NCBI RefSeq assembly: GCF_019059575.1
Contig: NW_024882023.1
Coordinates: 372,001 to 436,000, forward strand
Length of the DNA: 64,000 bases
From: Amphibalanus amphitrite
Taxonomy: Eukaryota > Arthropoda > Thecostraca > Balanomorpha > Balanidae
Reading direction: 5' to 3'
Under the pieces are notes generated by a model. The model saw nothing but the letters and a program-made list of their open reading frames with translations, was not told where the DNA came from and made no database searches. Below, one piece after another: positions 43,101 through 56,500 of the stretch. Position numbers and translations under genes: made by a program. The first letter of the stretch is position 1. Each line of letters begins with the position of its first letter.

Positions 43101-46100
43101 TGCTCACTGCTCAGTGCTCAGTTCTTGCTCCTGCACTGATCTCGCAAACCTCAAACCTGGCCTCTGCACTGGTGCTCGGGAACTCTTTCTCTCTCTCTCG
43201 AACTCTCGAACTCGGGAACGGGACAATCGTGACCGTTGCTTCCTGTGTGGACGGGCGTCTTTCCGGCCTCCCCGGTGCCATCTTTCCGATGCTCCCCGGA
43301 ACTGATGGCTGTCGAAAAGATGGCGCCGTTTCGTGTCGGGTCAAAATGGCCGCGCTCGTTGATATGCAAAGGTTATCAATGTGCCGTCATCGTGGATGTG
43401 CTCTGCGGAATCCCGGCTCCGTTCTCAGAGGCTGCTGACCGGCCATTCTGGTCGGCGATTACACAATTAATCTGCTGCAAGTCTGGATTTGGCATTCTGA
43501 TTATCAGAGCATAACGGTCTGGCCCGGCCCCAAAAGGCAATGCTGCCATATCCCAAGCAGGTCGAGGTGCCTCCGCCTACCGACAATGATCAACGATAAG
43601 TCTAATTAACTATGACAGTTGTGAGTTGGTCACGTTCTAGGTTGTCACACACGACACACCTCGGTGCGAGTTGACTTGTTTTTGGGGGACATCGGTTCGA
43701 GTTGTCCGTATGGATAGCGTCGGTGCTCCCATTTCCTGTTTGCTCGTTCCGTAACATGCCGTCCTGCGCCGCTGTGTCGTTCTGTCCGCCGTGTTACGCC
43801 GGGCGCCGTGTCGCCTGTCTGCCGGCCGGCCGGTCCGCGGTGCGGCGCGGCCGCCCCAGTCCCCACGCCGTCAGTGTGCCGGTGACGGGCGGCGCGCGAG
43901 CAGGCGCCGGCCGGCCGGCGACCAGTGAGTGCTGTGCAGACGCGCCGTCAGTGACGTGTGTCGGGCCGGTGATCGATTGCGCCCGGCGCACAGTGCCAGC
44001 CGAGACGGACCCGACGCTGTCGCCATGTACGACTACCTGCGGATTTCATACTACCTATCGGCAAGTGCTGTGGGGGGCGCCGTGGTTGGGGGTCAGCGGG
44101 ACGGGGGCACGCCCACTGCGTCGGCCGGTCGATACGGGCCGGTCGGCCGGCCGGCGTGGACCGATCGGTCACCTGTGGCACCGCCGGCCGTCAACTCTCC
44201 GCTGTCCAGACGGCCCGCGGCGGCACACCGGCGGCCTTGTGTTCCGGCTGAGCGCGGCGCCGGTGGCACCCTCGGCCGGTCCACGGGAGCCGAGTGTCGC
44301 CGCTTCGACGGTCGATCGGCGCCGACCTCGACGGTTCTCCTCACTCCTCCCTCACCCGCCCACCGGCCCCGCGCGGCTCGGCCTCCACCCTTTCACCGGC
44401 GCCGCGCCGGCCGGGGCTGTTTGCCACCTCGCTGCATTGAACTGGTTGTGAAGTGTGCCCGCGCAGATAGGCGAGCGTCCCTGTTTGCCTCGCCCGTCTC
44501 CGCTCGGAGAGGCGGCGCGACCTTTCGCGTACACTCGTGCACTTTCTCCCAGGCGCGGCGCTGGTACACAAACAGAACCGGCTCTAATGGTGCCGGGAGG
44601 GCGGGGTCGGCGTCCGCCGTGGGACCGCGCTGCCCGCCGTCTGCCCGTGCGCCCGATCCCGTCTCGCCCCAGTAACCGAACCCAGGTGAGACAATGTTCT
44701 ATATACCCTGGGTGAGACTGCGCCCACTCCTCGCGGTGGGGGAGACAGCGGCCGGGGCGTTGGACCGCCCCTGTGCTGACCACGCCGTCGTCGGCTCCGG
44801 AGGCCCACGTCGCTCAGCGGGCCGGTCACAGCGGCCAGCGTGTGTAAAATCAATCGGGTGTCGGCCACCGGCGAGTGGGGAGCCGGGGAGGTCTGCTGGC
44901 CACTATACCCGGCGGCGCTGGGGCTGCACGGGCCGCTCGCGGAGGGTGGTCAGCCTCGGCGCCCGCCCCGTCCGCTCCCATGCCCTTCAGGTGACGCCGT
45001 AAGCGGAGCCGGCTGAGGCTGACCGAGTGTCCCACACAAACACGGCCTGACTCACTGTTGATATAACCCCGCCGACGTACTCAGCGCGCAGTGCGCACAC
45101 AGTCATACAGTCGTTCACACAGGCACGCAACGACCGTATGTGCGACTGCACCTCGGGACGTACGGCCTAGACACACATCGCTCAGCGTTCCGGCGAGCTG
45201 ACGCAGCCTGTGACCTCGCCACTCGTCCCGCTGTTGAGGCGGGTCGCCGGGCGGACCGGTCCGGCTGCACGCAGAAGCCGCCCCTGCCGGCCGTATTTAT
45301 CACACAGCGAGAGCGCACCGGCGCAAGCTGCTGGCTGCCGGGCGGAAGTGACGGCGCTGGCGGACAGAGCTGTCATCCCCGAGGAAGTCGATGACTGAAG
45401 CCTGTCGGCGCGGCCGCCGAGCCCGAGCACTTGGCCGGGGAGGGGGGGGGGGGGCGGAGCGGGCTTACGTCGCAGTTGCAGAGGGCTGCGCTGCGCAGTT
45501 TGGTGGAGCTGCTGGTCGTGCCGGCTACGGTCGCTGCCGGGCCTGGCGCGCTGGGGACGGCGGTCTGCCTAGAGGGCCTGCCGCCACGCCGCACACTGGT
45601 CGGAAACGCCCTCACGAGAGGCCACGGGCGATTCCGGAGTTTCGGATTATTTTTTATATAGATCGATTTGAAATTGATCAAATTATTATACTTAGGCCAA
45701 AAAAACTAATCCGGGTGACCAAAAATAGCTGTAATCAGCCCCCGAAGATGGGGTATCCCAGAACTCGGAAACTGACGCGGAGCAAGAGGTTTCTTGAGCC
45801 GGATATTCAGAGTCTTATTGCTGATAGACACCAAATTGAAATCCCACATATTATGCATCAAAATGTTCGTTATGAAGTTGCCGACTGGTCAGTGCAAAAT
45901 TTTTGGTATACTTTTTCCCTAACTAAGATGTACTATAGATTTTTATGAAGGCTCTCCTACAGTGATTCTGGAATATAACTGCAAAGTTTAGGTAAGGAAA
46001 CAACAGGTAGTCCCATCTAGTTCCACTCTGATTTTTTGTGAGATGAAGTAGGATTTAAATCTACACCAGGGCAACATAAAAGCTAATTGCGCATATTTGC

Positions 46101-46499
46101 GCAAAATTTGCAGGAGCCGCTCTTCCTAGCCAACTACCGCCCGCCCCGCCCCAGTTTCGGCTCGGCCGCCGCGCCCGGCTTACGCTGACCTGTGTGGCCT
46201 GCACGCATCCATGCGTAGTTGACTTGTCATTAAAAACAGATGCGCTTGAGTTTATGAATTTTGTGAAAAGCGCGTTATATGTATGCATTTATGTATGTAT
46301 TGACATCAAAAGCCTTCCACATATTGCGTGGCGATTACGGCTTGCATTTAGAGAGCCTTGCTATTGACAACCATCACTCGGCTGAAGAAAGTGGAAATTG
46401 AAACCTTCGTGAATATAAGACGCTGCAAATATAGGACACCTGTCACTGACGTCGGGTTACCTTGGGCCGTCTTTTTACATTAGATCACAATTCCGGTAT
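40157..46499. other. Long stretch without a recognised gene; very GC-rich from 41.8 to 45.6 kb
   Basis: ORFs on both strands are long because GC-rich DNA has few stops. Their products are Arg/Pro/Ala-rich and show no domain. A minus-strand segment ending at about 40924 (RLTENEQAQRLRLATEPA frame, CTGAAGCAG followed by gtgaga) looks mildly exon-like but has no phase partner. CpG-rich composition with words such as tatatatcc (43057) would suit promoter or 5' UTR DNA. No rRNA or tRNA was seen. Confidence 0.4.
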
Positions 46500-46503
46500 T
46501 TAA

Positions 46504-46826
46504 CCCTGGCCGGACCGATTGGTTTTCTACATTGACCGGGGAGGGTTGGTACAACTCCCTCGCCGTTTCGCCTCTAATTGAGCTAGAGCCTCGCGGAAAA
46601 AACAAGCTTGTGTGCCGTTATGAGACGCAAAAATTAGGTACTACCCGATTTTAAGGTCTTAGGTCAGCCAGTGACCTCATAGGTCAGGTAAGTGCCACAA
46701 GGCACATGCTTGGTTTTAGGTTAATTACTTTGCCAAAAATGGTCGCACTGCCACGATTTTGGCATAATCGTGTTTGTCTAGCTCAGGCGCGTTGAATGCT
46801 ATACTTGGTGTTCGGGTGAAGTCAAC
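46504..46826 (+). mobile_element. Truncated CCCTCGC-family TTAA element
   Basis: It begins TTAA-CCCTGGCCGG and follows the family start (gagctagagcctcgcgg, gattttaaggtcttaggtc, cataggtcaggt), then diverges and stops at the TTAA that begins the full copy at 46831. Two family members are therefore head to tail. Confidence 0.65.
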
Positions 46827-46830
46827 TTAA

Positions 46831-47717
46831 CCCTCGCCGGCACAGGCCATTTTGCGTCCTTCGACGGCACAAGGGTTGGTACGACCCCCCCCCCCCCTCG
46901 CGTTTGGCCCCTGATCGAGCTAGAGCCTCGCAGAAAAAAACGAGCGTGTTGCCCGTCACGAGAGGAAGCCGATGATACCCAATTTTAAGGTCCTAGGTCA
47001 TCGGGTGACCTTCCAGGTCAGGTCAATGACCCGAAAACCGGGAAAATCGGGACATGTTAGAAAGTCGTAAATTGTGGCTGCTATGTGGTTTTCCGGGGTG
47101 CTGATCACGAATATCGTATTAGTTTTGATCAGAGATGATGTCTTTAAGCATTTAGACCAGGTCGGGTCAGGTCAGGTCACGTCAACCGGTAGGGGTTGTG
47201 ACGGGTATTCGTAATACGTGTCAACCGCCTCTGACAGCTTCGTAACATGTTACGAAGGCGCCAAAACTACTTCGTAAATGTTCAAATGGTTGCTAAATTA
47301 GAATTCAGCTCCAAAAACTAGCCTAGAAACATGTAAAACTCGAAAAAGTGAACCGAGGTCACCCGAGGTCACCAAAGGTCAATGACCTGACCTGACCTTC
47401 AGGTGACCTTGACACCCATCCTAATGTATGGGAGCAACATCAAATCACATGTTCGAAAGTTTGAAACCACGAAAAGCTTGCAAACGCGCGGCTAATGCGA
47501 GCCGACATACGCCGAATCGCGATTTCGACCAAACATGGTCACGGAAAAGAGGTCACAGGTCAAAGGTCATTGGGGTCAGGGTCATGAAATTTTCTGGGTA
47601 GGTGTAAAATTGATCAATGCGAGGGTACTGAAAGTTTCGTCGCGATCGGCCGCTTTTTACGCGAGTTATTGGCGAAAAACCTTAGGGGGGTTGCATCAAC
47701 CCCCGTGCCTGCGAGGG
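46831..47717 (+). mobile_element. TTAA-flanked DNA element, CCCTCGC family, copy C
   Basis: TTAA at 46827-46830 and 47718-47721. The ends are CCCTCGCCGGCAC and GTGCCTGCGAGGG, a 13-bp inverted repeat with one mismatch. The 887-bp body is collinear with copy B. AGGTCACAGGTCAAAGGTCA lies at 47550-47569. Perfect TTAA on both sides makes it the cleanest copy. No transposase ORF. Confidence 0.9.
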
Positions 47718-47721
47718 TTAA

Positions 47722-50700
47722 GGTGTTAACCTCGGGTCAAGGTCAGGTCGGAGCCCCTCAGGTCACGAAAATGGTTGAAGGAGGTCATATCGCATATCAC
47801 TCGATTCGGCAGGTCTTCCTGAGTCCAATAGTGGCTTTCCCGACTCTCTAGCTCCATCTGATCAGGAGTTATTGACGAGAAACTTACATGGCCTTAGTGA
47901 CGTCATAAATGACGTCACGCAAAGTCAACGATGCTAAAGTTAAGCACTGGACTTGCAAGAAGTGCACGAAACCATTCCCGGTGCCCGAATAGCAGCTCCC
48001 AATTTCCCTTGTTGACTTAAAGTGGTGCTAGATCCTGTATTATACTCAATTATGACGTCATAACTTAACAGATTCACGTCATATATCTAGTGCTTGACAT
48101 CCAAATGATAGCTTACATATGACAGAGAAGGTATGCAAAGTTTTATTAAGTTTGCTTCACTAGTTGTGGAATAACAAGCAAAAAACTTTTGCGGAAAGGC
48201 CGCTGGCCTCTCGCTGGAGCGTTTCCGACCAGTGTGCGCCGGGGGGCGCAGAGCATGGCTGACCGGGAAGCATTGTCGCTGAGAGGACATGTGTCGAGTC
48301 TGTCCTACGTCCGAACTACCGGGGCAGTCCCGGACCACGCCCCTAACTAGTACGATACGCCGCCTCTCATCTGTCGTCGATCGGCCGTCGACTGTGTCCA
48401 CCCGCCGCCATCCGAGCACCGGCTCCGTGCCGGCGCCGGCGGCGGTCCGGCGGCCGGCCGGAGCGCCTGCCCTTGAGACAGCCGGCCTGACCTTGAGCCG
48501 GTCCGCCGCGGCGGCCGACCGCTGCCGCCGCGGCTCCGATAGAAGCCCTGAGAGCTGTGATCGCCGGCCGGTGCGGCAGCGAGCTGCAACTCAGTGGGAG
48601 TCCAAGGAGCGGAGCTTCTGTGTTCAGCTCAGAAACTGAGCCCGGGCGGTGGTCTACGTCCTCGGCTGGTGCGCTGAATACCGGCCGGATTAGCGCTAAT
48701 GCAGAGCTGCGGCGTGCCGCTGCCGTGACCATCCCCGGGATGGAAGCGGCCGGAAGGCTCCGGATGCCGGCCTGGTTTCAGCTCTCGGCGGCGAACTCTG
48801 TGACCGGAGCCGCGCCGGGCGACCGGACAGCGAGCCGACCGGCGCGGCGGAGCGCGATCGATATATTGAGTGGAGTGGACGTGCCGACCGGCGACCGACT
48901 GACCGGGCTGGTCAGCAGTCGGCTGTCACTGCGTCCGTGTCGCGCTGCCGCCCCTCCCCTCCCCTCCCCTGGGAGGGGCCACCGCGCCGCGTGGGCGTGT
49001 CGTCTGGCCTGCTCCCCTCCGTTCCCCTGGGAGGGCCGTCGCGCCGCGTGGGCGTGTCGTCTGGCCCGCCCTGCAGACTGCGGCGCGGCGAACATCGATT
49101 TTAGCCGGCTGTCCCGTCAGGTGCGGCAGCCCGGTGGCAGGACACGTACACAGCTGTTAAATATAGCCGGTCGGGCTCATAGCGCCGGCAGTGCCATCCC
49201 GGCCGGACGCGACTCAGCTCTGCCGCTCGACTTGTGTTCGGCCTGGTGGTTCCCAGAGAGAGCACGGCCCGGCTGCCGGGAAAGGGTGACTGTTATTCGG
49301 GGTCACGGCCGCGACCCGGCGGTGCCACACTGATCACCGGGCGGCTGAATGGGGTCCGGCGGGTCACAGGGGAATGAATCCACGCAGAGGGTGCCTGGTG
49401 ATGGGTGGCTATGACCTCAACTTGTCGCGGGAGCTACAAAAACCATGTTTGGTTTGGCCTATTGCGCGTCACACTTGATTCCTTTGCGACTACTTATTTA
49501 TTTAAACTGTTTCGGCATGTTTTGCTTTTATTTTCAATCCATTTCTCATTCAAAATAATATTTTCTTCAGGCTGGCATAGGACTTTACTGTCTGCCACGA
49601 CTGGGTATCAATCTGCCTTTGGACGGTCCGGTCACGCTAAAGCCAAATCACGACCACGGCGCTGCGGCAATTCCCGTCCACCGCCAGCTCGGTTCAATTG
49701 ATAGTTTCTTTTTCAGCGTCTCGTTCCCGTGTCCCTCCGGCGTGACGAAGCGTTTTCAGCACCATGAGGCTCCGCGTTCTTTTACCCTTTCCATCCACCA
49801 TCACCGCCCCCCGGGTGGGGGGAGGAGGAGGTGTCTGTCGGTCGCGCTCACCTTGCCACGACCTGATGACACGCGCGTTTGGTGGACGGGCTCCCTGAAG
49901 CGCCGTCGAAGCTCCGGTCGTCACCGCCTCAAGGACAGCGCGGTTTTGTCTGCGTCGTCGCCGGCGAGGTGACGAGTCAGTCTGGCCGGCGCGTAGGGCT
50001 CTGGGCGGGCGCAGACGGCGTGGGACCGGTGGCACCTCACCGCGCCGCCCCCGGGGTGCCGACGGACGCCGGGAGCAGCTGGTGCGCGGGCCACACGGGT
50101 CCGGCAGCCTTGGAATGCTCGGTGGAAATGTCGACTTATCAAACCGCGGACAGGTTATTGGCGAAGTCGTTAATTTGATCGGCGGCGTTTCTCACCACCA
50201 GGCCTTTGATTTCGGAGCGACTTTGTTACCATTGGGAGGTAGGCACTGTGAGCGCTGGGTGCCGCCGTGGGAGTGGGCGGGCCGCCGCGCCGGCTCGCCT
50301 CTGTCAGCTGCAGTGGGCTGTTGCCACGGACGGACGGCCACCGGAATCTCGGAGCGGCCGAGTGGCTCTGAATGTCGAGCAGGGAAGGGCGGGGGGAGAG
50401 GGACGGGCGGAGGCGGCGGCAAAGGCTCTGAGTCGGGCCGGCCGCGGTTGCCTCATCGGCGTGCAGGCCGGCCGTCTGACAGCGCTGGAGACGGCGGCCG
50501 GTGACCTTTCGCCTCCGTCCGTCCGCCCTCGCCATCGTCGGCGGTCCGAGAGAGCCCCGCCCACTGCGGTGTGTCCGGTCTCGGACGAGCCGCCGCCCCC
50601 GCTCCCGCCCCCGCCCGCCGGGGTGTATCCGGTCTGGGACGAGCTGCTCGCCCCGCTCCTCCCCGCCCCGCTCCGCCCCGCCCCTTCTTCGCACGCGTGT

Positions 50701-53568
50701 CTTGTCGTCCGCGCCGGCGCGTGTCGGTCGGACACTATCGGGCGCGTGCCCAGAATTGTTGCGTCAGCCTCGGACGAGTGAGGCGTCGCTACGGCGCGCG
50801 CACAGGCGGCGCACCGACTTTTTGTGCGGCGTCTGGGCTGAGGAGCCGTACACCGACCGGCTGACCGCCTATGCCGTGCCTGTCCGTAAATGGACACAGC
50901 TGTGGTGGATAGGGCGGGCTGGAGAGGCCGACAGGCCACGGCCCATTACCGACATAAAGGGACGGGTTTCGTCAGCACTTGCATCAGCGATGCCTGTTCA
51001 TCATGTGCGGTGTGTCATGTCATTCGACTTTGAGTACCTTAGTGTTTGTGTGCTTGTCTGGTAACATGCCCCATGTTGTAGACCTACGGATTTTCGTATT
51101 AGGATCCTAGCAGTCAATGGTAGCGCTCACAAACGCTGCTTGCATTTTTCTTCCACAAGGGAACTGCAGACCCCATGATTCTTGCTCAGCTGCTGCTATA
51201 GCTGCTAAAGGCAGGCAACTACGAGATATATCATTTACCCACTCCGGACGTTGGACAGTTGCCCTTCCGGTGGCTCTGTTATTTCAGTCATTCTGTGGCC
51301 TGATCAGTGCCCTTCCGCCTTCTGATGCCCTTCCTGACATTCCTGCTCGCCTTCCGCACCATTCTGCCGTCTTCCTGTGGCGGGCAGGGTAGGATGTCCG
51401 GCGGCAGAGGCGGCGCAGGGGGCGCGCCCGGCCGCTCAGGTCAGAGCGGAGCCGGACACACAGCACACAGCTCGGTACGGACGCCCGTGGTCGGCCGGCT
51501 CGCGCGCGCGATAGTGCTCCGGCACCGGCCGCTGTCGACGGCAGGGCAGTGCTGCGGCGCAACCGAGTGGGCCCTGCAATAGTTATGGTTTGGGCCGGGT
51601 CACTGTGACCGTTTGTATAACCTTGGCGGCCGCAGGACCCGCATACCGTTCAGCAACGTCAACCCAGGTGTTTACTTGTGTGGCGAGACTGAGCCAGTTT
51701 TAACTGGTAACGTTTGAAGTTCATGAATGGTGGACGGGACTTTAACACTTTCCGTGTTTTGAGATGGGTGTGTCGGCCGACGGCCGTCATAGGAAAATCG
51801 CATCGATCGTGTTTCGTGGCACGCTGCCTCTGTCTGCTGTGTGTCTGTATCCGCCTATAGTTTGGCCTGCTGTCGGTTGACAGAGGGACGAGACGACAGA
51901 CGTCAGTGTGACCGGGCGTCTGGAGCCGTGTTCTGTTTGGCATTTTCCGACACAAATCCAGCGCTTCCTGGCTTTGATGGATGACCGCTCCTCATCTACA
52001 TATTTGATTGTTTGACCTCCGTCGCTCTTCTCGAAAGCCGGAAAAAAACATGAAGGAAGCCGCTGTGTTAGCAGTGCTCTCCAGACGGCGGCGTCGCCCG
52101 CCGAGCACACAGCACCGGCTCCTTGTGTCTGTGTGGTGTTTGGTCTCTTCACCCCCCCCCACCCCCACCCCTCCGCCTCACTGTCACGAAGTGATCGACT
52201 GGGCTGTCGGACCTCCGCCATCCCCTATCTTACCCTGACTACGGCTGGTGACCCCCATTGGTATGGGACGACGGTCACCAACGTATCAGCCAGTCTGCCG
52301 ACAAACAGCGCGTCCTGTTTTGACGGGGCGCCGGTCAGCTGTGTAGAGTAAGGGCGCTGTGCCAGCAGCAGATTGGCCGACCGGGCCGCCGCGCCGCGCT
52401 GTAGCGGCTCCCTGGCTGCCAGCTCAGTGGGGAGCTGTCCCAGCCCGCCCGGCCCTCTGTGTCGGCTGTAGTCGGCTGAGTCTGAGCTGAGGGGTGTATC
52501 ACAGCTCCCCAGCTGCCAGCTCAGTGGGGAGCTGCCCCAGCCCGGTCCGCCCCCCCCCTGCCCCCCCGCCTGGCCCTGTCGGCTGCAGTCGGGCGGTCTG
52601 AGCTGATGGGCGTGTGTCACAGCTCCCCGGCTGCCAGCTCAGCTGGGGGCTGCCCCAGCCCGGTCCGGCCCTCTGTGTCGGCTGTAGTCGGAGGATCTGT
52701 AGCTGACGGGCGTGTGAGAGGCGGACGGCGGCTCGGAGCGTGGCACCCACCACCACATAACGTCCGTGGGGCAGGCCGACTGGCCGTGTTTGGTGACCGC
52801 TGTCCGTTGGGGCAGGCCGACCAGCTGTGTTCGGTAGCCGTTGTCCGTTGCCAAGGTTACGGTCTGTGCGGCCTGTTATGTTGATGGAACGGTGACTGAT
52901 GATACGGCTCGTAATGGGTAAATCCGCTGAGCGATCGCTGTTTTTAGATGTTTTCGTTACTCGAGGCTGAGGGATGCGTCGTTTTGGCTAGGTCTGGGCA
53001 TAAGGATTTTTGATCCATGTTGGATGGAAGGTTGGTATGACGCTCGAGATCGATTCGGTTAAGTGCACCAGTATCGTTTACCTAAGCTGGTAAAAACTTA
53101 TGCTCTTCGTCTTGGATGTCAAATGACCACTGGACCCGTTATTGTCGGCAGACAATGGCAGTCATTGAGTCCGGTGGCTCGCTTCATGGCCGTTCCCTCC
53201 AAGTTTGTCCATTTTACAGATCCTCCAAGCCAAACGTGACGCACGCAGCGATTTGCTAAATGTTCTTGGTGATCGACGTGGGCCTAAACCCCGATCATTA
53301 GGTAGCCACCCCACCTGACAGTGAAAATAGGATAGTTGCGAAATGAAATGAATGCGGGAGGCTGCGTGGTTGGGAAACGGGCGGATGTTGCCGGGCGGCG
53401 GCCGCCTGTTGCGCCATTCGCTGCCGCCTGGGGTCGGGGTCGGTGGTCGATGGATACAGATCCTTACCCCCCCGGTCTGCTCTGTCGGTGGTCTCTGATA
53501 CAGCTCCTTACACCCGGTCTGCTCTGTCGGTGTCTGTGAGGCGGCTGATGTGCTCCCTTTTCCCGCAG
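47722..53568. other. GC-rich stretch upstream of MTMR, no recognised coding exon
   Basis: Mostly CpG-rich DNA with long chance ORFs. It includes a two-copy 60-bp duplication at about 48955-49070 (gccgcgtgggcgtgtcgtct), the 118-bp tandem repeat at 52.4-52.7 kb, and a two-copy duplication (tccttacacccggtctgctc) just before the MTMR acceptor. The non-coding first exon and promoter of MTMR may be here, but no junction could be fixed. Confidence 0.4.
52400..52712 (+). repeat. Three-copy tandem repeat, unit about 105-118 bp
   Basis: Each unit reads ggctgccagctcagtgggga, gctgccccagcccggtccg, ctctgtgtcggctgtagtcg and tgagctgatgggcgtgtgtc with small differences. Confidence 0.85.
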
Positions 53569-53571
53569 ACG

Positions 53572-56500
53572 ATGGAGCCTGAGGAGCCGTCGGCGCTGGA
53601 GCACGAGATGACCCAGCTGTCGGGCGGCAGCAGCGAGCCCTCGGCCGCTCCGCCGCCGCCCCAGCCGCCGCCGCCGCCCTCCCTGCCGCTGCCGCCGCCA
53701 CCACCACCGCCGCCGCCGCCACCGCCGTCATCCGAGTGTGCGGTCCAGCGGGCGCCGTCACCGGCGGCCTTCAGCGGCGGCCCGGGAGCTGCCGAGCCGG
53801 GCGGGCCGGCGGCGGCGCGCGCCTGCCACCAGCAGTACCCGAAGCGCGACTGCGTGCTGGACGCCGAGAGCGCCGAGGCGGCCGCGCTGCTGCCGGCGCC
53901 GTTCCGGCTGCTGCACGGCGAGTACGTGGTGCGCGCCGGCCGCGTGGTCGAGGGCCGCCTCTACCTGACCAACTACCGGCTCTACCTGCAGGCCGACACG
54001 GCCAGCGGCCTGCTGAACGTGCCGCTCGGCCTGCTGGAGACGGCCGAGACGCGCGACATCTGCTACCTGCACGTCCAGTGCAAGGACGCCAGGGCCTTCC
54101 GGTGAGTCCCGGACGGGACGGCACGGGATGGGGTGGGACGAGACGGGACGGGACGGGACGGCACGGGACGGGACGGGACGGGACGGGATGGTTTGCAGAA
54201 CTGTGGAAGTCCCACCAGCCTGCCGGCACGTTGGAGGTGATTTGTGGCCGTTTTCCCTCCCCGCGGCCTGCAAGCTGCATACATATGCGGCAGTGCAGGC
54301 CGACTGCTAACCAGATACCCAAACACGTCGGACCTTGGCCCCTGTTCTGTGGGCGTTTGGCCGTTGTTTCTGTCACCTTTTATGACGTTAGCAAGGTGTT
54401 ACCCACCTCCACTGTGACGCAGTGCGACCAATTTTAATTATGGCGTTACTTGACTTCGAGACGTGAACTATTTGCATTTCTGGGGATGGATGGAGAGGTG
54501 TCGGCTGCCGCCAGCTCGCTACTTTTCACCAAACGCGCTTGAGCTGCCTAGCGCTGCGTAATACGTAAATAGCGCCCGTTGGGCCTTGCGCTCCGTTTTT
54601 GCACTCAGCCGGCAAAGCTACTTTGACCAATGAGTTATCGGGGCTGAGCGGCCGGGTTGTGCAATGCGGAGCTTTTTGGTGAATCGCCTTGATGGGTTTG
54701 ATGAACGTCTGGGCGATTACGAATTTTTCTCTAACGAATCAGTTAGATATCAGGTTGTCCGATCATGGGCAACGCTGTGCATAAAAGTTGGATAGGCAAC
54801 AGGTTGTCTGATCATGAGCAACGGTGTGCTTAAAAAGTCATGTGACTGGAGCCGGAGCTGAATAAGTTGTTTTGTATTGGCGGTCTTATTGGTCCTGTTC
54901 AATCCTGCATTTGCTACTCTGTGAGTACCGTCCGTCCGTCCGTGTTCCCTGTAGCTCGGCGTGTGAGTGACGCAACGCTGTCTTGTGGGAGGGGTCGCAC
55001 GCTCTGTGTGACCCCCGCTGACCCCGCGGGTGGGGCAACTCGGCCGGCCGACCGGGCGCTGGCACGGCCCCGCGCGGACCGGCACAAAGCCGAGCTCGCC
55101 AGGCCGCTGTGCCAGTCTGCTGGCGCCCCGCGCCGGGCGTGGGAGGCGCCAAACATACTCGGCAAAAAGGGACCACAAAAACGGAGCGAAAAAGCCGGCC
55201 ATAACACCGTCCCCGGCTGGTGGCGTTCGTTCGCCTGCGCCGCGTCCGTGGATGGAGCGACATCAGGCACTGTCGACAGAGGCGCTCCATCAGCTGCCCA
55301 CTACTGTGTGATATTATTGTCCCCCATAAGGGACAATAAGCTGGGCTGGGCTCGGTAGCTGAACAACGCCGTCAATCGTCAGCGGCCAAATGACAGCGTT
55401 ACATCGGGCTCCAAGGCGCTGTCGATCGACCACCATGAGACGCTGGCGCAGCTTTCACAGGACGTCAGATGCTTGGTCAGGTCAGAGCGTCGGGGTCAGT
55501 CGGGGTGCTGAATTTCATTTGAGATGCTGGTTTGCTCGTGATAAACAATCAGCGCGCTTCTCATTGGAGTTTCAGTACTTGACTCTCGACAAAGACGTTC
55601 AATTGTCTGACCTTCGTGCAGGCGATAGCGTGCCTGTGTGTGTCGATCTTTCGACGAGCAACTGTGAAGTGAACTGTCAGTTACGTCTGTTAGCGACTGG
55701 GTTCGGTCTTCACGACCGGGCCGGGTCAGTGACCAGTCCGTGGCGACGGCATCTGAACAGGTGCGATCCATCATATGCGCCTCTGAGACGAGACATTCCA
55801 GCATCCCGTGACCGCGGGGCACCCCATCAACGCTCTATCACGGCTGAGCCATCTGGGCCAGTCTGTACGGTATGGTGGTCACCGCTGCTGCCTCCGGCCG
55901 TGGGACCACCTTCTGGTGTCTGAACTGAAGCATCTCGGCAGTGTCGGCACCGTCCGCCGCTGCTGTAGGCCGTGAGACCAGTCGCTGAAGGCGGAACCGG
56001 AGCAGCTCGGCGCCGGTCAGCCGCTCCGGCTCAGCTCTCTGTGTGACGTCACAGCCGTCCGGCCGCAGCGGGCCGGTCTCTCCCCAAAAGGCCGGGTCCG
56101 GGCCGGGCAGTGTGCGGCCGCGGCCCTGCAGCCGGTCGATAGCGGCCGCTATCCGGGAGGCCGTCCCGATCCGCGCCGGGCCGCCGCGCCGGCGATCGGA
56201 CCACCAGAATTTTTAGACGGTTTTAGCGGCGTGAGCCTTCTAATTTATGCGTCTGATTGGCTCAGGTTTTTGCGGTTGTATGTAAATCTGAGCGGTTACC
56301 GCGGGCGCTGCATGCTAATGACACTTGGGCAGCGGTGGTTTAACACGGTGGCCTCGGCCAGCCACCGGGCACGGGACCGCTGCCTTATGGGGCTATGGAT
56401 CTTAGTAGTCTGGACGGGTCGGGCCGCTCCCCCGGTCAGCTGGGCGGGTGGGTTGCAGTCAGCTGAGTGGGCGTGGCGCCTTCAGCTGAGGGGCGTGTCA

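Noticed and set aside
43702-44675. Overlapping ORFs of about 250 codons in three frames
   Set aside because: All frames are open at once and the products are Arg/Pro/Ala-rich, the signature of GC-driven chance ORFs.
53758-54376. Long minus-strand ORFs opposite MTMR exon 1
   Set aside because: GC-rich coding DNA lacks stops on the opposite strand; the products have no domain.
55390-55923. 177-codon ORF in MTMR intron 1 as a gene
   Set aside because: No recognisable motif, no splice-flanked partner, and expected by chance in GC-rich DNA.
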